64,000 nt of DNA from Hahellaceae bacterium (lineage in GTDB: Bacteria; Pseudomonadota; Gammaproteobacteria; Pseudomonadales; Oleiphilaceae). Below are positions 26,870 through 35,745 of the stretch, in pieces. Positions within the stretch are counted from its first letter, which is position 1; each line of letters begins with the position of its first letter. A program made the position numbers and the translations under genes. Below the pieces are notes generated by a model that ran no database searches, had not been told where the DNA came from, and worked only from the letters and a program-made list of their open reading frames with translations. The stretch spans positions 1,426,001 to 1,490,000 of the forward strand of contig JACKOB010000002.1 in the NCBI GenBank assembly GCA_024234575.1. The letters run 5' to 3'.

Positions 26870-29152
26870 ATGCTTAGTACATTGCGTAGCATCGTTCAAA
26901 AGGTCAATGCTGCCCGGGATCTGCGCGAGGCGTTGGATATCATTGTCACGCGTGTTCAGGAAGCCATGGATACAGAAGTTTGTTCTGTCTATCTGGTCGA
27001 TCCTGAAACCAATCGTTATTTGTTGATGGCGACAGAAGGTCTCAACAAATCGGCGATTGGTGTGGTAAGTTTGGGGCACTCGGAAGGCCTGGTCGGGTTG
27101 GTTGGTGTAAGAGAAGAGCCGATCAACCTGGAAAATGCTACCGCGCATCCTCGCTATCGCTATTTTCCTGAAACAGGCGAAGAACGTTATCAATCGTTTC
27201 TAGGTGTACCGATTATTCATCATCGAAAGGTGCTAGGGGTAATCGTTGTGCAGCAGCAAAAGAGCAGCCGTTGTTTCGATGAGGGTGAAGAGGCCTTCCT
27301 GGTTACCATTTCCGCGCAGCTTGCTGGTGTAATCGCTCACAGTGAGGCAACGGGCGTTATCGGAGGGCATGGTCTCACTGGTAAGCTCGCTAAAGATGTA
27401 TGTTTTAAAGGGGTGCCGGGCGCCCCGGGCGTTGCGATTGGCACCAGTTTCGTTATTTTTCCTCCCGCAAATTTGCAGTCCGTTCCTGATAAGGTAGCGC
27501 AGGATATTGATCACGAAATTGCGCTTTTTGAAGATGCAATTAATTGTGTTCGTAGCGATATTCGGCGTGTCGGCCTCAATCTTGAGCAACAGCTTCGCCC
27601 TGAAGAGCGCGCTTTATTCGATGTTTATTTGCGTATGCTCGATGATAACGCGCTGTCTGGCGAGGTCATTAACCGCATTAAAGCTGGTAACTGGGCTCAG
27701 GGTGCTTTGCGCGATGTGACCATGGAGTATGTCCGTCACTTCGAGATGATTGGCGATGTATACCTGCGCGAGCGGGCCGTAGACATCAAAGATCTTGGGC
27801 GGCGTGTGCTTGCCTATATGCAGGAGAAAGTTGAAAAGCAGGTCGATTATCCGGATAACACCGTGCTGATTAGTGAAGAGCTAACCCCGGCAATGTTAGG
27901 GGAGGTGACGAAAGGCAAGCTGGCAGGATTGGTGTCTGTCAAAGGCTCGGGAAACTCACATGTGGCTATCTTGGCTCGTGCGATGGGGGTGCCAACGGTA
28001 ATGGGGGCGGTGGATATCCCTGTCGCCCAGCTAAATGGCCGCTCTTTAATTGTTGATGGCTATAACGGTCAGATTTATGCGTCACCTTCAAATGAACTAA
28101 AAGCCTTTTACAAGGCTATCATCGAGGATGAAAAAGCTCAGGACAAGGGGCTTGAAGCGCTAAAGAATGAGCCAAGCATCACAACTGACGGACATCGTGT
28201 TTCATTGTGGGTGAATACCGGTTTAATGACAGACATTGTCCGCTCACTCAATCATGGAGCCGAAGGTGTCGGGCTGTATCGCACGGAAGTTCCGTTTATG
28301 ATTAATGAACGATTTCCAAGCGAGCAAGAGCAGCGAGAATGCTACCGTGAGCAGCTCGAAGCATTCGCCCCTAGCCATGTCACGATGCGCACTCTTGATA
28401 TCGGTGGTGATAAATCACTGTCGTATTTTCCCATCAATGAAGAAAACCCGTTTCTGGGTTGGCGTGGCATTCGTGTGACGCTGGATCACCCGGAAATTTT
28501 TCTGGTACAGGTACGTGCCATGCTTAAGGCCAGTGAAGGTCTAAACAATTTGCGCATTATGCTGCCGATGATCAGTAACATCTCTGAAGTGGAAGAGGCG
28601 CTGCACCTTATCTACCGTGTATACCATGAAGTCCGTGAAGAGGGCTTCGACATCAAAATGCCGCAAGTAGGTGTCATGGTTGAGGTACCAGCCGCTGTCT
28701 ATCAAACCAGAGCACTTGCCGAACGCGTCGATTTTCTATCTGTAGGTTCGAATGATTTGACCCAGTACCTGTTGGCAGTGGATCGAAACAATCCGCGAGT
28801 GGCGGGGCTTTACCACTCGTTTCATCCTGCTGTGCTAAACGCTTTGTGGACGGTGGCGATTGAGGCTCATAAAGCCGGACGTCAGGTCAGCATATGCGGA
28901 GAGCTGGCAGGTGACCCTTGTGGCGCGATACTTTTACTGGCGATGGGCTACGATGCCTTGTCGATGAATGCGGCGAACCTGCCTAAAGTGAAATCAGTCA
29001 TCAGAAATGTATCGATGGAGTGGGCCAGTAACTTATTGAACAAAGTGATTGAACTGGATTCACCTCAGGTCATTAAAAGTACCCTTGATTTAGCCTTTAA
29101 AGAGGCGGATTTGACAAAGTATCTCAGGCCTGGCAGGTCGGCTGACAGTTAA
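26870..29152 (+). CDS. ptsP: PEP-protein phosphotransferase EI-Ntr (PtsP)
   Basis: PtsP starts the nitrogen phosphotransferase relay by passing phosphate from PEP to NPr. The 760 residues are in three parts: an N-terminal GAF domain (about 1-165), the PEP-utilising N and mobile domain with phospho-His364 in SGNSHVAILARAMGVPTVMG, and the C-terminal PEP-binding barrel. The barrel has GVGLYRTEVPFM, TLDIGGDKSLSYF, MVEVPAAV, GSNDLTQYLLAVDR and ICGELAGD with its catalytic-type cysteine. The GAF domain in E. coli binds regulators such as glutamine. The next plus-strand gene is a patatin, not the lgt of E. coli. Confidence 0.95.
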   Translation: MLSTLRSIVQKVNAARDLREALDIIVTRVQEAMDTEVCSVYLVDPETNRYLLMATEGLNKSAIGVVSLGHSEGLVGLVGVREEPINLENATAHPRYRYFPETGEERYQSFLGVPIIHHRKVLGVIVVQQQKSSRCFDEGEEAFLVTISAQLAGVIAHSEATGVIGGHGLTGKLAKDVCFKGVPGAPGVAIGTSFVIFPPANLQSVPDKVAQDIDHEIALFEDAINCVRSDIRRVGLNLEQQLRPEERALFDVYLRMLDDNALSGEVINRIKAGNWAQGALRDVTMEYVRHFEMIGDVYLRERAVDIKDLGRRVLAYMQEKVEKQVDYPDNTVLISEELTPAMLGEVTKGKLAGLVSVKGSGNSHVAILARAMGVPTVMGAVDIPVAQLNGRSLIVDGYNGQIYASPSNELKAFYKAIIEDEKAQDKGLEALKNEPSITTDGHRVSLWVNTGLMTDIVRSLNHGAEGVGLYRTEVPFMINERFPSEQEQRECYREQLEAFAPSHVTMRTLDIGGDKSLSYFPINEENPFLGWRGIRVTLDHPEIFLVQVRAMLKASEGLNNLRIMLPMISNISEVEEALHLIYRVYHEVREEGFDIKMPQVGVMVEVPAAVYQTRALAERVDFLSVGSNDLTQYLLAVDRNNPRVAGLYHSFHPAVLNALWTVAIEAHKAGRQVSICGELAGDPCGAILLLAMGYDALSMNAANLPKVKSVIRNVSMEWASNLLNKVIELDSPQVIKSTLDLAFKEADLTKYLRPGRSADS

Positions 29153-29372
29153 TGTTACCGCTTTGGGTTCTTGAATAAGGCTTGGATACCTGTTAAAACT
29201 GTGACTATGTGGTCATAAAATAACCAGATAAGAGTGTATGTTAGGGTGTAAATTCTAATAACTGCTGGTAATTTCAAGTATTGTGAGAGTTTAAAGATCG
29301 GCCAGTGAATGGTTTTGCAGTGTGGGCAGCATTGAGTCAGTCCACGCGTCTGCAACGTTATCGGAGCGGTAA

Positions 29373-30632
29373 ATGGCGAACACTAATATAGCGAAAAGTT
29401 CAAGCAAGCCTAAAATTGGCCTGGCCCTCGGGGGCGGTGGTCCGTTGGGGGGGATTTATGAAATCGGTGCACTAAGGGCATTGGATGAGTCCTTAGAAGG
29501 TGTTGACTTCAATGATTTGTACGTTTATGTCGGTGTGAGTGCTGGAGCGTTTATTGCGGCCAATCTTGCCAACCAGATGACGACCGCGCAGATGTGCCGT
29601 ATTTTCGTTAAAAACGAAGCGGAAGTGCACCCATTCCATCCGGAGGTTTTTTATCGGCCCGCATTTAAAGAGTATTTGAAGCGACTGGTTTCGGTGCCTG
29701 GCTTGGTTGTAGAGGCCTGCGGTAAGTTTATCAGCAATCCGCACGACCAGAGTTTGTTTGAAGCGCTCACGGTTTTGTCGCACTCGCTGCCAGCGGGCTT
29801 GTTCGACAATTCGGGGCTGGGCGAGTATCTGCAACGATCATACAGCATGCTTGGTCGTTCGAATGACTTCCGCCAATTAAGTCGACGGCTTTATCTCATT
29901 GCCGCAGACCTTGAAAGCAGTGAGTCTGTCAGGTTTGGCGCCCCGGGCTATGATCATGTATCGATATCGAAGGCAGTTCAGGCCAGCGTTGCTTCCCCTG
30001 GGTTGTACGTTCCCGTTGAGATTGACGGGCGTTATTATATGGACGGCACATTGCGTAAAGGCATGCATGCCTCCGTTGCGCTTGAGGATGGCGCTGACCT
30101 GGTTTTCGCCGTAAATCCGCTGGTACCTATCGATGCTTCGCAGGCTGTTTCTGCCGGCACAATGAAACCCGGAGCTCTGACCAATAGTGGCATGCCCAAT
30201 ATTCTCTCTCAAACTTTCAGAACCATGGTTTACTCGCGCATGAAAGCGGGAATGACGATGTATGAAACCGAGTACCCCAATGCGGATATTTTACTATTTG
30301 AGCCGACTCGTGATGATGCGAAGATGTTCTTTTCCAGCGTTTTCAGTTTTCAGTCCCGTCGAATGGTCTGCGAGCACGCCTACCAAATGACCCGTAAAGA
30401 CTTATTGCGTCGGGCAGACGCTTTGGAGAAAACTTTAGCACCCTACGGTATTACTTTGCGACGAGATATTCTTGAAGATGAACAACGTACTATCAGCACC
30501 AGCCTCTACGGTGAAATGCTGCCCATGTACGTTGCAAAAGATAAAAAGGAGTCATCCCGTTATCTAGGTAAAATCGGTGCTGGTTTAGAGAATGTGGCAG
30601 ACTTTCTGCAAAGTGCCAGGCAAATTATTTAG
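29373..30632 (+). CDS. Patatin-like phospholipase
   Basis: A 419-residue patatin-fold hydrolase with no signal peptide. The oxyanion loop is LALGGGGPLGGIYEIGAL (residues 17-34). The nucleophile elbow is GVSAG (Ser56), and the dyad aspartate is Asp224 in YMDGTLRKG. About 170 residues after the catalytic core form an extra C-terminal region without a domain I recognise. Substrates of bacterial patatins range from phospholipids to PHA-associated or host lipids. The 220-base gap after ptsP suggests its own promoter. It converges on the DUF971-hslUV group. Confidence 0.85.
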   Translation: MANTNIAKSSSKPKIGLALGGGGPLGGIYEIGALRALDESLEGVDFNDLYVYVGVSAGAFIAANLANQMTTAQMCRIFVKNEAEVHPFHPEVFYRPAFKEYLKRLVSVPGLVVEACGKFISNPHDQSLFEALTVLSHSLPAGLFDNSGLGEYLQRSYSMLGRSNDFRQLSRRLYLIAADLESSESVRFGAPGYDHVSISKAVQASVASPGLYVPVEIDGRYYMDGTLRKGMHASVALEDGADLVFAVNPLVPIDASQAVSAGTMKPGALTNSGMPNILSQTFRTMVYSRMKAGMTMYETEYPNADILLFEPTRDDAKMFFSSVFSFQSRRMVCEHAYQMTRKDLLRRADALEKTLAPYGITLRRDILEDEQRTISTSLYGEMLPMYVAKDKKESSRYLGKIGAGLENVADFLQSARQII

Positions 30633-30666
30633 CGTCTTGCTGGCAATTGAAGTTTGAGGTTATTGT

Positions 30667-31032
30667 TCATTGCGGGTCTCTGCTGGCAGAGGCCTGATCC
30701 AGTTTCTTCAGATAACCGTTCCAATATTCTTCTGCATTTAGCGCTAATCCTTTCAGATATTTCCAGGTATATAGCCCCGAGTCATGTCCGTCGGAGTAGG
30801 TGAATTTAAGTGCATAGTTGCCCACCTGTTCGATGTTAGAAATCTTTACATGGCGTTTTCCAGTCTGCAGAACTTCATTGCCAATGCCGTGTCCCTGCAC
30901 TTCTGCAGATGGCGAGTAGACACGTAGTAACTCTGCAGAAAGCGTTACTGTACCGATATCTGTGTAAGATAAAGCCAGCTGCGCTCCTGTGGCGTCCAGC
31001 TCAACTTTTCGAGGAATGTCGTCGTTTTTCAT
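30667..31032 (-). CDS. DUF971 protein (gamma-butyrobetaine hydroxylase N-terminal-like)
   Basis: A 121-residue protein made of a single DUF971 domain. Diagnostic features are RKVELDATGAQLALSYTD, LLRVYSPSAEVQGHG and YALKFTYSDGHDSGLYTW. The domain also forms the N-terminus of gamma-butyrobetaine hydroxylases and is linked with Fe-S or metal handling in some proteins, but its role alone is unknown. It lies 68 bases downstream of hslU on the same strand. This position is conserved in Pseudomonas as I recall. Confidence 0.85.
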   Translation of the reverse strand: MKNDDIPRKVELDATGAQLALSYTDIGTVTLSAELLRVYSPSAEVQGHGIGNEVLQTGKRHVKISNIEQVGNYALKFTYSDGHDSGLYTWKYLKGLALNAEEYWNGYLKKLDQASASRDPQ

Positions 31033-31100
31033 AAACGCTGAGTGCTCCGCAGCATTAAAAAGCAGACGCCAGTGTGCTGCAGGCTGGCGTCGATTGGTTG

Positions 31101-32420
31101 CTATAGTATGTAACGGCTTAAGTCTTCGTCTTCGGCCAGTTCTTCCAATTGTTTATTAACGTAGTCGATGTCCACTACAAGCTCGTCGGTGACTGCGTCA
31201 CCTGCGTCAAACGAAATGCTTTCCAGCAGGCGCTCCATAACGGTGTGCAATCGTCTGGCTCCGATGTTCTCGGTTTTTTCATTCACTGTCCAGGCAAGCT
31301 CCGCGATGCGAGTAAGAGCATCTTCTGTGAAGCTTAGTTTAAGCCCTTCAGTTTGCATCAGCGCCCGGTATTGATCGATTAGAGATGCATCTGGTTCGGT
31401 CAGGATTCGCTTGAAATCATTCGGGCTTAATGGTGTAAGCTCTACTCTGATGGGGAGTCGACCTTGCAGCTCAGGTATGAGGTCTGAAGGCTTGGATAAA
31501 TGGAAAGCACCGGAAGCAATAAACAGGATGTGATCTGTTTTGATCATCCCATACTTAGTGCTGACGGTTGAGCCTTCAATTAATGGCAGCAAGTCTCGTT
31601 GCACGCCTTCCCGTGAGACATCGGCACCGCCTGATTCGGCTCTTTTGGCGACTTTGTCAATTTCATCCAGAAACACTATACCATTTTGCTCAACCGCTTT
31701 GAGTGCCTTTTGTTTGATGTCATCTTCGTTAACTAGCTTGGCGGCTTCTTCTTCCTGCAAACGTTTGAATGCCTCAGCGACCTTCATTTTGCGAGACTTT
31801 TTCTTGTCTCCCGACATATTAGAGAACATGCTTTGCAGCTGGCTTGTCATTTCTTCCATGCCTGGAGGTGCCATTATCTCAACGCCAACCGGTGTTAGCT
31901 TTACCTCAATTTCAATCTCTTTTTCGTCGAGCTCACCCTCCCGCAGTTTTTTGCGAAAAATTTGCCGGGTGGTTGAGTCGGTGCTGCTCTCTTCGTTGCC
32001 TCTGGCAGGCGGTAACAACGCGTCTAATATGCGTTCTTCTGCCGCATCCAGTGCTCGATTGTGTACTTTCTCCATTTCCTTTTCGCGAAACATTTTCAGT
32101 GATGTCTCGGCGAGGTCTCGAATAATCGATTCTACATCCCGCCCAACGTAACCCACTTCGGTAAACTTGGTAGCTTCGATTTTAAGAAAAGGCGCATCCG
32201 CTAATTTCGCCAATCTGCGGGCGATTTCAGTTTTACCAACACCGGTAGGGCCAATCATCAGAATGTTTTTTGGGGTTACTTCGTCTCGTAGATCATCATT
32301 GAGTTGCATGCGGCGCCATCTGTTTCTCAGGGCAATAGCGACGGCTCTTTTCGCATTATCCTGCCCGATAATGTGTTTGTTGAGTTCGTGAACGATTTCT
32401 CTAGGTGTCATTGCGGACAT
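31101..32420 (-). CDS. hslU: HslU, ATPase subunit of HslVU protease
   Basis: HslU is the AAA+ unfoldase that feeds substrates to HslV. The 439 residues contain Walker A GPTGVGKT (57-64) and [17 protein letters not shown]. They also contain the insertion I-domain (about 110-240), Walker [12 protein letters not shown], sensor 1 near FIASGAFHL, and the sensor-2 [16 protein letters not shown]. The C-terminal tail [10 protein letters not shown] is the HslV-activating peptide and is intact. The start [14 protein letters not shown] is standard. It lies 76 bases after hslV and is read from the same heat-shock-type promoter. Confidence 0.98.
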   Translation of the reverse strand: MSAMTPREIVHELNKHIIGQDNAKRAVAIALRNRWRRMQLNDDLRDEVTPKNILMIGPTGVGKTEIARRLAKLADAPFLKIEATKFTEVGYVGRDVESIIRDLAETSLKMFREKEMEKVHNRALDAAEERILDALLPPARGNEESSTDSTTRQIFRKKLREGELDEKEIEIEVKLTPVGVEIMAPPGMEEMTSQLQSMFSNMSGDKKKSRKMKVAEAFKRLQEEEAAKLVNEDDIKQKALKAVEQNGIVFLDEIDKVAKRAESGGADVSREGVQRDLLPLIEGSTVSTKYGMIKTDHILFIASGAFHLSKPSDLIPELQGRLPIRVELTPLSPNDFKRILTEPDASLIDQYRALMQTEGLKLSFTEDALTRIAELAWTVNEKTENIGARRLHTVMERLLESISFDAGDAVTDELVVDIDYVNKQLEELAEDEDLSRYIL

Positions 32421-32496
32421 GTGTTTACATCCCGTGCGTAATTCATTGAGGTTTAAGTTGTATCAGGCCCTGCGTGAGGGGCAGGGTAAAAAAGAT

Positions 32497-33027
32497 CTAG
32501 GTATCTTTTTTAATTTCTTCAATGGTGGTGTTGTGGTTCGTAAAGACACAGATATCGGCAGCGATGCTTAATCCCTTTTCGACGATTTCCCGTGCTGAAA
32601 GCTCTGTGTTATCGAGCAATGCTCTCGCGGCTGCCTGGGCAAAATTACCCCCGGAGCCGATCGCAATAAGTGATTCCTCAGGTTCAACCACATCGCCATT
32701 GCCTGTGATAATCAGAGAGGTGTCTTTATCAGCGACAGCGAGTAGCGCCTCCAGTCTGCGCAGGGCACGGTCTGTTCGCCAGTCTTTGGCTAGTTCTACC
32801 GCCGCTCTGACAAGATGCCCCTGATGCTTTTCAAGCTGGCCCTCAAAACGCTCGAAAAGCGTGAATGCATCCGCTGTGCCTCCTGCAAATCCGGCAATAA
32901 CCTTACCGTGATACAGTCGGCGAACTTTTTTTGCATTGCCTTTCATCACGGTATTGCCGAGAGATACTTGACCATCACCGCCTAATGCGACTTCATTATT
33001 GCGACGTACAGATAAAATGGTTGTCAT
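32497..33027 (-). CDS. hslV: HslV, peptidase subunit of HslVU protease
   Basis: HslV is a proteasome-beta-like threonine peptidase that assembles as a double hexamer. After removal of Met1 the nucleophile is Thr2 in [29 protein letters not shown] and [20 protein letters not shown] are family hallmarks. The 176-residue length is normal. A GGGAG Shine-Dalgarno precedes the ATG. The promoter upstream closely matches the sigma-32 consensus, so induction by heat or misfolded protein is expected. Confidence 0.98.
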   Translation of the reverse strand: MTTILSVRRNNEVALGGDGQVSLGNTVMKGNAKKVRRLYHGKVIAGFAGGTADAFTLFERFEGQLEKHQGHLVRAAVELAKDWRTDRALRRLEALLAVADKDTSLIITGNGDVVEPEESLIAIGSGGNFAQAAARALLDNTELSAREIVEKGLSIAADICVFTNHNTTIEEIKKDT

Positions 33028-33051
33028 TAGACTGCTCCCTATCCAAGTGCG

Positions 33052-33071
33052 AATGTACTATAAATGTACTA
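33052..33071 (-). repeat. Pair of 9-bp direct repeats in the hslV leader
   Basis: AATGTACTA occurs at 33052-33060 and again at 33063-33071, an 11-base period. The repeats sit directly downstream of the predicted sigma-32 -10 element, spanning the likely transcription start of hslV. They could be a short regulator site or part of the leader's secondary structure. Confidence 0.6.
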
Positions 33072-33076
33072 CTCGG

Positions 33077-33104
33077 ATATGGTGACTGAGCGCAATAAAT
33101 CAAG
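33077..33104 (-). promoter_or_regulatory. Sigma-32 (heat shock) promoter candidate of hslVU
   Basis: Read on the minus strand, CTTGATT (33104-33098), a 13-base spacer and CACCATAT (33084-33077) fit the sigma-32 pattern CTTGAAA-N13-CCCCATNT. The fit is 5 of 7 and 7 of 8 defined-or-free positions. It is about 50 bases upstream of the hslV start codon. The preceding SPOR gene ends 58 bases further upstream. Confidence 0.75.
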
Positions 33105-33161
33105 GCGATAAGTAAGAAAACATGAGAATTTAGTGATAGTTGTGATGAGTGACCGAAACAG

Positions 33162-33773
33162 CTATTTATCTTTTTCAGTTTTCTTAACAAGTGGTTGAAT
33201 ATTAACCGCGACGAGTTTGTCGATGGCGCTATTCATTTTGCTGCGTGAAGTGTAAGGGCCAACCTCTACCCGATACCAGACTGACCCTTCTTTGCTGGTA
33301 ACTTTGCGAATATCTGCCCGTAGCCCTTGAAATCCAATCATTGCTTTTTGTCGTTCGGCATCTTCTGGGCGGCGGAATGAGCCGGTTTGCAGCATAAAAT
33401 CATATTGTACTTTTGGTTTGGACGGGTCGGGTTTGTAGGCATCGACCGGAGAAGTGGTGATCGATGACTCAGGCAGCAGATTGTAAAAATCATACTCAGG
33501 TTTTGCTGGCTCTGTTTTTATTTCTTTAGCTGAAGGTTTGGCTTTGTCGCTTTTGGTTATAGCTACGGGTGCTTCAGTGTTTTTGCCGATTTCTGCAGAT
33601 GGTATGGTGCTTAAATAGTATAGCCCTAAGCCTAGGCCAACCGTGGCAACCGCTGCAAAAAACATGAGCCATTTTGATGGGGCAGGGGCAGAAGACTTTG
33701 GCTGGGCGCTTTGCGCGCCGCGTTTGGTGCCAGATTTCTTTGAGCTCATCGGCTTTGCGTAGTCTTTTGCCAT
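33162..33773 (-). CDS. SPOR-domain protein, FtsN-like
   Basis: A 203-residue single-span membrane protein. A basic, Ser/Lys-rich cytoplasmic tail (1-33) precedes one transmembrane helix (about 35-55, KWLMFFAAVATVGLGL). A Lys/Pro/Glu linker follows, then a C-terminal SPOR domain (about 120-195) beginning YDFMLQTGSFRRPEDAERQ. SPOR domains bind denuded peptidoglycan strands at the division septum. The layout resembles a short FtsN. It lies between argS and hslV, as in Pseudomonas, and is separated from argS by a small hairpin. Confidence 0.85.
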   Translation of the reverse strand: MAKDYAKPMSSKKSGTKRGAQSAQPKSSAPAPSKWLMFFAAVATVGLGLGLYYLSTIPSAEIGKNTEAPVAITKSDKAKPSAKEIKTEPAKPEYDFYNLLPESSITTSPVDAYKPDPSKPKVQYDFMLQTGSFRRPEDAERQKAMIGFQGLRADIRKVTSKEGSVWYRVEVGPYTSRSKMNSAIDKLVAVNIQPLVKKTEKDK

Positions 33774-33797
33774 AGGTTTTGATCAGTCTCGGATTAC

Positions 33798-33817
33798 GGG
33801 GCTGTTTTGCCAGCCCC
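33798..33817 (-). terminator. Hairpin between argS and SPOR gene
   Basis: A 7-bp GC-rich stem (GGGGCTG with CAGCCCC) with a 6-base loop lies 20 bases past the argS stop. The minus-strand transcript has no U-run after it, so any termination would be partial. Confidence 0.4.
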
Positions 33818-33836
33818 TATGATGTTCTAAGATTTA

Positions 33837-35591
33837 TTACATTTCGCTGGGGGCGGCAACCCCCAGTAGCTTCAGTCCATTTAACAACACTTGTTTGGTT
33901 GCCATGCAAAGTGCAGTGCGAGCGTTGCGAACAGCGTCCTCATCAACCAGAACTTTGTTGCTGTTGTAGTAAGTATGGAAGTCGCTGGCTAATTCGCGTA
34001 AGTAGTTTGCAATCTGGTGTGGCTCGTGATTGATAGCCGCCGCCTGCAATACTTCCGGGTAGAGAGCAAGTTTTGTGGCCAGATCGCGTTCTTGTTCAAG
34101 AGTGAGTGCGTCAATTGCGGCGAGACCGTCTTTTTCCGTCCACTGGTATTCGGCTTCAGCGAGCTTTCGCATGACAGAGCAAATGCGCGCGTGGGCGTAT
34201 TGAATGTAGTAAACAGGGTTGTCCTTGCTTTCAGACTTTGCCAGTTCGAGGTCGAAGTCCATATGTTGCTCGGACTTGCGAGTGACGTAAAAGAATCTGG
34301 CGGCATCATTGCCTACTTCTTCGCGAAGTTCTCGTAAAGTGACAAATGAGCCGCTGCGCGTAGACATTTGCACTCTTTCTTGCCCGCGGTAGAGAATCGC
34401 AAACTGAACAAGTTTAACGGTTAACTTGTTTTCGTCGATACCCAGTGCGGTCAAGGCGGCTTTCACTCGTGCGATATAACCGTGGTGATCTGCACCCCAA
34501 ATATTAACAACTTGCTCGAACCCGCGCTCAAACTTATTCAGATGGTAGGCAATGTCCGATGCAAAATAGGTGGTTTCACCATTATCCCTGCAGACAACCC
34601 GGTCTTTATCATCGCCAAAGTCGGTTGAGCGGAACCAAAGCGCGCCTTCGCTTTCGTAAATGTGGCCGGCACTCTGCAGCTTCTCAATCGCCCGGTTGAC
34701 GTCTTCTGCCAGGCTGGCTTCCGAAAACCACTGCTGGTATTGCACGCCAAAGCCTGCAAGATCGTCGCGAATGTCGCCAACAATTTCGTTCAGACCCTGG
34801 TCAAATACCTGCTTGTAACCCTCACTTGTGAGCAATTCTCGACACCGGGCGATCAATGCATCGATATGCAGCTCTTTGTCACCACCTTGTGGTTCATCTG
34901 CAGGGATGTTGTCGAAAACAGCGTCGATGGGATGTATAAACTTATCGCCGAAGCTCGCTTTTAATGCTTCGGCAACTTCGACAACATAGCCGCCTTTGTA
35001 GCCATTGCTGGGAAACTGAAATTTTGCGCCATGTAATTCGAGGTAGCGCAGCCATACACTTGCCGCCAGGATGTTCATTTGACGGCCAGCATCGTTAACA
35101 TAATACTCCCGATGCACATCGTAACCTGCAGCTTCCAGCAGGTCGGCAACTGAAGCGCCGTAGGCGGCGCCCCGACCGTGACCTACGTGAAGTGGTCCAG
35201 TGGGGTTGGCAGAGACGAACTCAACCTGTACTTTCTTGCCAGCGCCGACATTACTGTGACCGAAGCGGTCAGACTGGGTAAAAATAGTGTTCAACACTTC
35301 GAAACAGCTGTCACTGTTCATAAAGAAGTTGATAAACCCAGGGCCAGCAATTTCGGTCTTTTCCAGTTTGTCCGAGGCGGGAAGGGCGGTGCAGATAAGC
35401 TGTGCCAGCTCTCTTGGATTTTTACCTGCCGATTTTGCCAAAGCCAGCGCAACGTTGCTGGCATAATCACCATGGCTTTTGTCTTTGGTGTTTTCCACAG
35501 AAACTCTGGGGTCGGTATCCGCATGTAAGGTACCGTTGTTCTTTAGCTCTGCAATGGCTGACTCAATCAGCCCAATAATATGTTCTTTCAT
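33837..35591 (-). CDS. argS: Arginyl-tRNA synthetase
   Basis: ArgS charges tRNA-Arg. The 584-residue class I synthetase has the N-terminal Add-1 tRNA-binding domain and the HIGH-type motif in NPTGPLHVGHGRGAAYG. YYVNDAGRQMNILAASVWLR, a degenerate KMSKS (VQMSTRSG) and the anticodon-binding C-terminal DALR domain follow. The DALR domain ends NGLKLLGVAAPSEM. The ArgS KMSKS degeneracy is normal for this enzyme. The gene is followed by the SPOR gene and preceded by a terminator that ends the Ig-like lipoprotein gene. Confidence 0.97.
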   Translation of the reverse strand: MKEHIIGLIESAIAELKNNGTLHADTDPRVSVENTKDKSHGDYASNVALALAKSAGKNPRELAQLICTALPASDKLEKTEIAGPGFINFFMNSDSCFEVLNTIFTQSDRFGHSNVGAGKKVQVEFVSANPTGPLHVGHGRGAAYGASVADLLEAAGYDVHREYYVNDAGRQMNILAASVWLRYLELHGAKFQFPSNGYKGGYVVEVAEALKASFGDKFIHPIDAVFDNIPADEPQGGDKELHIDALIARCRELLTSEGYKQVFDQGLNEIVGDIRDDLAGFGVQYQQWFSEASLAEDVNRAIEKLQSAGHIYESEGALWFRSTDFGDDKDRVVCRDNGETTYFASDIAYHLNKFERGFEQVVNIWGADHHGYIARVKAALTALGIDENKLTVKLVQFAILYRGQERVQMSTRSGSFVTLRELREEVGNDAARFFYVTRKSEQHMDFDLELAKSESKDNPVYYIQYAHARICSVMRKLAEAEYQWTEKDGLAAIDALTLEQERDLATKLALYPEVLQAAAINHEPHQIANYLRELASDFHTYYNSNKVLVDEDAVRNARTALCMATKQVLLNGLKLLGVAAPSEM

Positions 35592-35627
35592 AAATTAGGA
35601 AATCAGGAACGAATAAAGTGAAGGGGG

Positions 35628-35640
35628 GTAGATTATCTAC
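35628..35640 (-). promoter_or_regulatory. 13-bp palindrome upstream of argS
   Basis: GTAGATTATCTAC is a perfect palindrome about its central base. It lies 37 bases before the argS start codon, in the zone where the promoter or leader should be. It is a possible operator, but it is short and could be chance. Confidence 0.3.
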
Positions 35641-35681
35641 TAATTGAGCTTTTGGCACAAATGCGTCGTATCGATTGCATT

Positions 35682-35711
35682 AAAAAAGGCGCGAGAAGTG
35701 ATTCTCGCGCC
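35682..35711 (-). terminator. Rho-independent terminator of the Ig-like lipoprotein gene
   Basis: On the minus strand, GGCGCGAGAA (35711-35702) pairs perfectly with TTCTCGCGCC (35697-35688) around a 4-base loop and is followed by six U residues (35687-35682). It lies 35 bases after the lipoprotein gene stop and insulates argS. Confidence 0.92.
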
Positions 35712-35745
35712 TTTAGCTGGACTATCTTTCAGATATTGTCGCTTA

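Noticed and set aside
31540..32151. Long plus-strand open frame inside hslU
   Set aside because: Serine-rich low-complexity translation in the antisense frame of a strong hslU gene, with no recognisable domain.
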